A stretch of DNA of 46,833 nucleotides from CAYSDH01 sp964429805. GTDB taxonomy: Bacteria > Bacteroidota > Bacteroidia > Flavobacteriales_D > JABDKJ01. The position numbers were made by a program, and so were the translations under genes. The stretch covers positions 1 through 46,833 of the forward strand of contig CAYSDH010000020.1 of the NCBI GenBank assembly GCA_964429805.1, in the 5' to 3' direction. The notes beneath the pieces are model-generated. The model ran no database searches, was not told the origin of the DNA, and worked only from the letters and a program-made list of their open reading frames with translations. This document shows positions 41,223 through 46,833 of this stretch, piece by piece (position 1 is the stretch's first letter; each line of letters opens with the position of its first letter).

Positions 41223-44200
41223 ATGACAAAAAAGACCATCAAAACATTTGGGCTCAGTAATGCTTCGGTAAACAACCGAACCACAGTCATGCTGGTTACG
41301 CTCATTATCGTGCTATCTGGTATCGCGTCATACAACAGCATGCCCAAAGAGGCATTTCCTGAGATTGTCATGCCTCAGATTATGATTAATGTTCCCTATC
41401 CAGGAAACTCACCATCAGATATAGAGAAACTCATTACGCGGCCAATAGAAAAGGAGCTCAACACTATTTCTGGTATTGATGAAATCACCTCAAACAGCAT
41501 GCAGGGATTTGCTGCTATAAAAGTGATTTTTGACTTTTCGGTTTCAGTAGAAGAGGCGATTAGAAAAACAAAAGACAAAGTTGATGCGGCCAAAGCTGAT
41601 CCAAATTTCCCCAAAGATCTGCCCGCAGACCCCAATGTCTTTGCCATGAATTTTTCGGAGTTGGTGCCCGTGATGAATATCAATCTTAGTGGAGATTTCT
41701 CACTAGACCAATTAAAGCAATATGGCGAGTACCTAGAAGATAAGATAGAAGACATACCGGCAATCAATAAAGTCGACATACGTGGTATCTCTGAAAAAGA
41801 GATTCAAATAAATGTAGACATGCCAAAAATGGAGGCGGTCAAACTCGGCTTCAATGATGTAGCGATGGCTATTCAAAATGAGAACATTACAATCTCAGGT
41901 GGTGAGCTTCTTATTGACCAATTCAGACGCACGGTGAGTGTCGAAGGGCAGTTTTCAGATGTTTCTGACATAGAGAACATTATTGTCAAGCAAGAAAACG
42001 ATAACATAGTATACCTCAGAGACATTGCAGAAGTCAAGTTTGAGGAAGAGGAGAGTAAGAGTTTTGCGCGTGAGTTTCAGCAACCAGTTGTCATGCTCGA
42101 TGTCATTAAGCGAGGAGGAGAAAACCTCATTCTCGCATCGCAAGAAATTCGCGAGTTGATCAAAGAAGCCAAAGAAGACTTTCTCCCTGACAATCTAGAA
42201 GTAACTATAACAGGAGATCAATCTGAGCAGACAGAGACCCAACTCGATGAGTTGATTAACTCAATTATTTTCGGAGTTATACTCGTAGTCTTGGTCTTGT
42301 TATTCTTCCTCGGCCTGCGTAATGCATTGTTTGTTGGAGTGGCAATACCAATGTCTATGCTGCTCTCATTTTTTATTCTGTCTACTGCGGGCGTAAGCCT
42401 TAATATGATGGTGTTGTTCTCTCTAGTCTTGGCACTCGGTATGTTGGTTGATAACGGTATCGTGGTGGTCGAGAATATCTATAGACTGATGGACGAAGGC
42501 AAAGGCCCACTAGTCGCTGCCAAAGAAGGAGTAGGGGAGGTAGCGTGGCCAATCATTGCCTCAACCGCCACTACCTTGGCTGCTTTTGCTCCGCTGGCCA
42601 TTTGGCCTGGCATAATGGGTGAGTTCATGAAGTACCTGCCCATCACGCTAATGATTGTTCTTGCTTCGTCACTCTTTGTGGCGCTGGTGGTCAACCCTGT
42701 ATTAACATCATTATTCATGCGAGTTGGCATGGAGAATCTCGATAAGAAACGAGTGCTCGCCATAGTAGGTGTTTTGGCGGTGATAGCTGTGTTGGGATAC
42801 CTGCTGCTGGGCATCCATACGCTGCCAAACCTGATGGCCATCCTTGCCGCAGTGTTGCTTCTCAATCTCTATGTCTTGTTCCCAGCTAGTAAGCAGTTTC
42901 AGAGTAAAGTCATTCCAAAGTTGGAATCTATCTATGAAGGGTTTTTGAGAACAGTACTCGCTGGGTCAAGGCCTCTTGCTATGGTCTTCGGCATGGTTGG
43001 ACTTCTTATCTTCTCTTTTATTCTGATTGGTGGGTTTACCCCAAAGACTTTGTTCTTTCCTATTGGTATGCCTCAGTATCTCAATGTCTACATCCAGACG
43101 CCAATCGGTACAGACATTCAGCATACCAATGATATCACAAAAGATGTGGAGGAGATGGTCATGGCGAGCTTAGGGAAAGAGTCGCGTGTGCCAGGCTTAA
43201 AGAAAAGCGCTATCGTCTCGTCTGTGATTGCTCAAGTCGGACAAGGTACGGCCGACCCTGCTCAAGGTCCAGTGTTTACAGACTCGCCTAACAAGGCCCG
43301 AATACAAGTGTCGTTCTATAAATATGCTGACCGAAACGGGATAAATACGACCGACATCATGAATGACCTCCGTGATGACATAGAGGATATTCCAGGAGTT
43401 CAGCTCTCGGTCACGCCCAATGCGGATGGTCCGCCACAAGGAAATCCTATCAACATTGAGTTACAAGGAGATGACTACATCAAGCTGCTTGGTGTGGCTG
43501 ATAGCCTGAGGTTATTCTTGAACGATTCGTACATACCGGGTATAGAAGAGCTCAAGCTGGATGTTGAAACTGGCAAAGCTGAAATGCCTGTTATTATAGA
43601 CCGAGACAAGGCCAGAAGAATGAATGTGTCTACAGGTCAAATAGGAGACGCGATGCGAACGGCACTCTTTGGAAAGGAGATTTCTACTTTCAAAGACGGA
43701 GAAGATGACTATCCAATCATGCTGCGCTTTGCCAAAAAGTACGCCTATGATGCGAATGCGCTGATGGCTCAAAAAATCACATTTCGTAATCAGTCAAATG
43801 GACGAATAGTGCAGATCCCACTTTCGTCTGTGGCTCATGCCGAGCGGAGTTCGACATACTCAGCAGTCAATAGAAAAGATCTGGAACGAACGGTTACAGT
43901 CTTTAGTAATGTGTTGAGTGATTATAACCCTACAGAGGTCAACAGCGAAATCGGAAAGGTGCTCAATGGATTTGAAATGCCGAAGGGTGTGAGCATAGAC
44001 ATTACAGGTCAGCAAGAGGAGCAGGCCGAGCAAATGGAATTCCTTACCACCGCGCTGGCCATTGCGGTGTTCATGATTCTCTTAATTATAATCGCCCAAT
44101 TCAACTCTGCGAGCACACCGCTCATTATCCTTACTTCTGTGGTGCTGAGTCTAATTGGAGTGCTGTTGGGTTTAGTTATTTTTCAGATGGAATTTGTCAT

Positions 44201-44654
44201 CATGATGACCATGATTGGTATTATCTCGCTTGCAGGAGTTGTGGTTAATAATGCCATTGTACTCATAGACTACACCAAGTTGATTGAGACGAGAACACTC
44301 GCTCTGAAAGACGACCCAAATGCCATGCTTAGCCCCACTGAGCAAGTTGAGGCGGTGATAGAAGGTGGTAAAAAAAGACTCAGACCCGTCTTGTTAACGG
44401 CTATTACAACTGTTCTTGGGTTAGTTCCCATGGCGATAGGACTCAATATCGACTTTGCTAGTCTGTTAAACAATTTGGATCCCAATGTGTATATCGGTGG
44501 AGATAATGTTGCCTTCTGGGGCCCAATGAGTTGGGCAATTATATTTGGATTGACTTTCGCCACTTTCTTGACCCTGGTGATTGTTCCAGCTATGTATCTC
44601 TTATTAGCTCGAATGAAGAGAAAAATATTCAATCCTAAGGTTTTGGCACAGTAG
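41223..44654 (+). CDS. RND efflux permease (HAE/AcrB-like)
   Basis: This 1143-residue inner-membrane proton antiporter has the internal two-fold layout of RND pumps: TM1 ('VMLVTLIIVLSGIASYNSMPKEAFPEI'), a large periplasmic porter loop, TM2-TM6, a cytoplasmic break, TM7, a second porter loop and TM8-TM12. The TM4 proton relay carries one Asp in 'ALGMLVDNGIVVVENIYRLM', where AcrB has two, so it is a more distant HAE-type pump. There are extra hydrophobic helices around 520-555 between TM6 and TM7 ('VLAIVGVLAVIAVLGYLLLGIHTLPNLMAILAAVLLLNLYVLF'). Substrate is not predictable. The operon ends in a strong hairpin at 44733-44767. Confidence 0.94.
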   Translation: MTKKTIKTFGLSNASVNNRTTVMLVTLIIVLSGIASYNSMPKEAFPEIVMPQIMINVPYPGNSPSDIEKLITRPIEKELNTISGIDEITSNSMQGFAAIKVIFDFSVSVEEAIRKTKDKVDAAKADPNFPKDLPADPNVFAMNFSELVPVMNINLSGDFSLDQLKQYGEYLEDKIEDIPAINKVDIRGISEKEIQINVDMPKMEAVKLGFNDVAMAIQNENITISGGELLIDQFRRTVSVEGQFSDVSDIENIIVKQENDNIVYLRDIAEVKFEEEESKSFAREFQQPVVMLDVIKRGGENLILASQEIRELIKEAKEDFLPDNLEVTITGDQSEQTETQLDELINSIIFGVILVVLVLLFFLGLRNALFVGVAIPMSMLLSFFILSTAGVSLNMMVLFSLVLALGMLVDNGIVVVENIYRLMDEGKGPLVAAKEGVGEVAWPIIASTATTLAAFAPLAIWPGIMGEFMKYLPITLMIVLASSLFVALVVNPVLTSLFMRVGMENLDKKRVLAIVGVLAVIAVLGYLLLGIHTLPNLMAILAAVLLLNLYVLFPASKQFQSKVIPKLESIYEGFLRTVLAGSRPLAMVFGMVGLLIFSFILIGGFTPKTLFFPIGMPQYLNVYIQTPIGTDIQHTNDITKDVEEMVMASLGKESRVPGLKKSAIVSSVIAQVGQGTADPAQGPVFTDSPNKARIQVSFYKYADRNGINTTDIMNDLRDDIEDIPGVQLSVTPNADGPPQGNPINIELQGDDYIKLLGVADSLRLFLNDSYIPGIEELKLDVETGKAEMPVIIDRDKARRMNVSTGQIGDAMRTALFGKEISTFKDGEDDYPIMLRFAKKYAYDANALMAQKITFRNQSNGRIVQIPLSSVAHAERSSTYSAVNRKDLERTVTVFSNVLSDYNPTEVNSEIGKVLNGFEMPKGVSIDITGQQEEQAEQMEFLTTALAIAVFMILLIIIAQFNSASTPLIILTSVVLSLIGVLLGLVIFQMEFVIMMTMIGIISLAGVVVNNAIVLIDYTKLIETRTLALKDDPNAMLSPTEQVEAVIEGGKKRLRPVLLTAITTVLGLVPMAIGLNIDFASLLNNLDPNVYIGGDNVAFWGPMSWAIIFGLTFATFLTLVIVPAMYLLLARMKRKIFNPKVLAQ

Positions 44655-44732
44655 TTGTCTTAAATCACATGTCGATCGCTACGGTTGCGATTCAGCATCC
44701 TGATTGACATTGGTTGTTTGGTTTTGGTTAGT

Positions 44733-44767
44733 GAAAAGCCTTCGTGTTTACTGCACGAGGGCTTTTC
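44733..44767 (+). terminator. Terminator of the efflux operon
   Basis: A 14-bp stem (44733-44746 with 44754-44767, arms GAAAAGCC-TTCGTG and CACGAG-GGCTTTTC, one G-U pair) has a 7-base loop and is followed by CTCTTT. It lies about 80 bases after the permease stop. The A/T-rich arm ends make it usable from both directions, which suits the convergent hydrolase gene. Confidence 0.8.
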
Positions 44768-44783
44768 CTCTTTAGGGCATTCT

Positions 44784-44828
44784 GTTAGGCTGTAAGAATG
44801 AAAGCAATGACTTGTCACAGAGCCTAAC
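44784..44828. repeat. Second inverted repeat after the efflux operon
   Basis: GTTAGGCT (44784-44791) and AGCCTAAC (44821-44828) are perfect 8-base arms 29 bases apart. No U-tract follows on either strand. It may be an additional stabilising 3' hairpin between the convergent operons; function is not evident. Confidence 0.35.
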
Positions 44829-44893
44829 TTAATTGGCCGTTTTCCGAAAAGGGAAATACCCTTGGAGTTGGTCGCTCAGATTGCCGAAAGACG

Positions 44894-45730
44894 TCACTTA
44901 ATTTCAGACAAAAGCAGCTTCCAAATACTGTCCTTAAACTTGTCTTTGAAAATCCCGAAGTGTCCTATTTTGGAGACGTTAAAATCCTGTGGCCTCAGAT
45001 GCTGAGATGTAATCTGTGCGTTTACAAATCTCTTTGTCATCCACTCTACAGCTTCTCTTGGGGCAAATGCATCATCGTCTATGCTAAAGGCCGAGATGTC
45101 TGACAGATGATTTTTGAAGTACATGTGTTCTATGGATGTATCGCTGAGCATATAATCGCTCGTCTTTGACCATCTGCTCCATTGCCTTGCAACATTTTTT
45201 GGCAAATTTTCCATGCCGCTCACCCGCTTTGAAGGCAAGTAGCCAAACATTGAGGTGAGTAGAGGAAATAGGACATGCCAATAAAACCACATTTTTAGTT
45301 TCCCAGCCCCTTTCCAATATTTCCAGTAACCAGACTGAGCTGCGACCATCACTATCTTGTCCATGTTACTCGATGACTTACTGAGTCCGATTAACTGACC
45401 GCCAATGCTGTGTCCGAGCAGCGTTTTGGTATGATTAGGAAAATGAGTCAGCGCATAATCCACCACACTCTCCAGATCTTTGCTTCCCCAGTCTGCCGCA
45501 TTATGCTTGAGTTCTTTAATCGGTTTAGTAAGAGACTGTCCTATTCCGCAGTAGTCGTATGTGATGACGCTAATGTTATGCGAAGCGATATACTCGGCAA
45601 ATTTTTTATAAAACGTTTGCTTGACACCAGTGGCAGAAGAAATAAGCAGTAGTGAATTAGACTGTTCGGCAGCATAGATTGTTGCCTTAAGAATTCCAGT
45701 TTCTGATTTGATTTCTACTTCTTTTATCAA
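44894..45730 (-). CDS. Alpha/beta hydrolase
   Basis: The 278-residue product has the alpha/beta-hydrolase nucleophile elbow 'LLGHSIGGQLIGL' (Ser), an oxyanion-side strand 'LLLISSATGVKQTFYKKFAEY', 'VITYDYCGIGQS', and late candidates for the acid and His ('SIDDDAFAPREAVEWM' and 'KIGHFGIFKD'). It is closest to the serine aminopeptidase/lysophospholipase-like (S33/Hydrolase_4) group, with no signal peptide, so it is probably cytoplasmic. The start is TTG at 45730, since the frame upstream holds no ATG or GTG before a stop. The substrate is unknown. Confidence 0.85.
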   Translation of the reverse strand: MIKEVEIKSETGILKATIYAAEQSNSLLLISSATGVKQTFYKKFAEYIASHNISVITYDYCGIGQSLTKPIKELKHNAADWGSKDLESVVDYALTHFPNHTKTLLGHSIGGQLIGLSKSSSNMDKIVMVAAQSGYWKYWKGAGKLKMWFYWHVLFPLLTSMFGYLPSKRVSGMENLPKNVARQWSRWSKTSDYMLSDTSIEHMYFKNHLSDISAFSIDDDAFAPREAVEWMTKRFVNAQITSQHLRPQDFNVSKIGHFGIFKDKFKDSIWKLLLSEIK

Positions 45731-45775
45731 GGTGCTCGTTTTTCTTTGATGGGGGAGTACTTTCTGCAGTATTCG

Positions 45776-46392
45776 TTAATTCTCACATGGCAGATGGGCC
45801 AAGCCTAGGCCGTTTTTTAAATGTAGGTTAGAGTCCCATTTATCTTGTATTCGCGAAGTTGGTACATATCTGCTAACTGGAAGTGCATCCACACAGTCTT
45901 TTCCTTGGCTCTCGGTAAGCCTTTGATTGCGCCTGTCAAAGGCACTCAGATACTTGCGATTTGACTGAAAAGAGTCAAAAACAAATATGCATATAAGAGC
46001 GAGAACTACTACACCTAAAATTTGAAAATAGCTTCTCACTTTCCTTATTGACAGGTACTCAAGTATTCTAATCAAAGTTAGGCTCATGGGAATGAGTGCA
46101 AATAGATTGAGTATAAAAAGACCGCGAAGTGCTATAATGTCTTGTGTCATGTAGGTGACGGGCCACTGAAAAATAAAAACCAAAAGAAAAAAAAGACTCC
46201 AAGAAAGCAGGATAGTCTTTGTGGAGATAAACAAGACTTGTCCCTTGTGCTGTGATTTGAGGTAATAAATAGGTAGTGCCATAAACAATCCCCAAAGCCA
46301 ATTTGGAATTAGATGTTTGATAAGAATGATTCCCGTCATTTTTACATTTAGCAGTATAGACTGAAGAAGAGTAATCTCGTCAAATGCCTTCA
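45776..46392 (-). CDS. C-terminal half of a split polytopic membrane protein
   Basis: This fragment (about 205 residues, starting inside the gap) has hydrophobic segments such as 'LIPNWLWGLFMALPIYYL', 'TILLSWSLFFLLVFIFQW', 'LRGLFILNLFALIPMSLTLI' and 'ILGVVVLALICIFVFD', then a hydrophilic tail ending at a stop at 45776. It most likely continues the open frame on the other side of the N run: the N run of ten cannot keep frame, but a true gap length divisible by three would join 'LSPGNA' to 'KAFDE'. Together they suggest a DUF6056-like glycan-related membrane protein; that family call is tentative. Confidence 0.6.
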
Positions 46393-46402
46393 NNNNNNNN
46401 NN
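46393..46402. other. Assembly gap (ten Ns)
   Basis: A run of exactly ten Ns is a usual placeholder of unknown length in scaffolds. It interrupts a membrane protein gene on the minus strand. Any frame reading through it is not reliable. Confidence 0.98.
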
Positions 46403-46826
46403 TTGCATTACCAGGAGAAAGATAAAGGATAGTAAAGCAGAGAGAAAGAATGCTGAGCAGGAAGAGAAGCCGAATCCTTTTCGTGCGGATTAGTTCTTTT
46501 ATTTCGAGACGAGCGAAACTTCCCAGCAACAAAAGAATAATACTCAGTATGATTATAATCGAGAGTGGTCCAAATGACCCACCAATGTATATTCCTCCAA
46601 GTAAAAGCCACATGATTTCTGTTGTCTTGAAAGAGTCGGAAAGGAGAGAGGCGATAATATGGATAAGGAAAAATCCAGACCAGAGATAAGTAGTTGACGA
46701 GCATAGCCAGAACCAGGTGTGGATCCGGTCTGGCGTGACTAAATAAGAAACGAATAATGTGAATATAGCAGCCTCAATGAGAAGGATATTTCGTTGAGAT
46801 AAAGGTGGGAAAAGTGATTTATACAA
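46403..46826 (-). CDS. N-terminal half of a split polytopic membrane protein
   Basis: From the ATG at 46826 the frame codes for about 141 residues up to the gap. It has at least three or four membrane segments ('NILLIEAAIFTLFVSYLV', 'YLWSGFFLIHIIASLL', 'LSIIIILSIILLLLGSF', 'LLFLLSILSLCFTILYL') and a 'LSPGNA' motif just before the gap. In DUF6056-type membrane proteins I recall a conserved S-P-G-N motif at a similar place, which is the only basis for that tentative link. A true start further upstream, outside the window, cannot be excluded. Confidence 0.6.
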
Positions 46827-46833
46827 ACGATAG

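Noticed and set aside
1..46833. tRNA, rRNA, CRISPR array, transposase, integrase or prophage genes
   Set aside because: I looked for these by eye on both strands and saw no supporting pattern; short RNA genes could still be missed without a dedicated search.

Overview
The window reads as chromosomal DNA from a member of the Bacteroidota, most likely a marine Flavobacteriales-type organism. The evidence is an LpxC-FabZ fusion inside a complete lipid A cluster, a type IX secretion (T9SS) PorV-family/C25 sortase-like pair, a LemA-DUF3137 pair, secreted modular proteins typical of the phylum, little Shine-Dalgarno signal, and repeated TAnnTTTG (-7) promoter boxes. Genes are packed tightly, with many ATGA/TGATG overlaps and stop-to-stop convergent ends. 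I found no tRNA, rRNA, CRISPR, insertion sequence or phage gene. A run of ten Ns (46393-46402) shows this is a draft scaffold, and genes are cut at both window ends.

Layout. 1-2902 (minus): one overlapping operon of two tandem CDP-alcohol phosphatidyltransferases (PssA type), purS, lemA and a DUF3137 gene cut by the window edge. 3007-10856 (plus): a PorV-family outer membrane protein, a 1689-residue PorU2-like C25 peptidase, and lnt. 10985-12388: lpdA. 12389-12678: a non-coding stretch with a terminator that best serves the minus strand. 12679-15084 (minus): a fatty acid desaturase and a proline dehydrogenase. 15262-17801 (plus): tyrS and an unknown lipoprotein. 17802-20947 (minus): a secreted endonuclease I-type protein with two dockerin-like repeats, then a LuxE-like gene. 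20980-21513 (plus): a small lipoprotein. 21515-24264 (minus): an MscS channel coupled to an M14 carboxypeptidase.

24354-31018 (plus) is the envelope cluster: lpxD, lpxC-fabZ, lpxA, an orphan ABC ATPase, efp, a second lpxD-like gene and a SpoIIE/PP2C phosphatase. It meets a minus-strand pair (O-antigen ligase-like protein and Wzz-like chain-length regulator, 30979-33369) tail to tail. Then come a GT4 glycosyltransferase and rnhB, an 886-residue unknown membrane-anchored protein with a propeller-like C-terminus, and a TetR-TolC-adaptor-RND efflux operon (38071-44654) closed by a strong hairpin. The window ends with a minus-strand alpha/beta hydrolase and a polytopic membrane protein split by the assembly gap.

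The main theme is envelope building: phospholipid head groups, lipoprotein acylation, lipid A, surface polysaccharide, outer-membrane protein export and efflux. I see no clear-cut new defence or mobile system. The points most worth a second look are: a PorV/PorU2-type pair separate from the canonical T9SS sortase; a nuclease ending in two dockerin-like repeats; a lipid A operon ABC ATPase lacking the usual Q-loop and H-loop residues; exact TAnnTTTG boxes a few bases before start codons, implying leaderless or nearly leaderless mRNAs; and a possible small RNA between lpdA and the desaturase.
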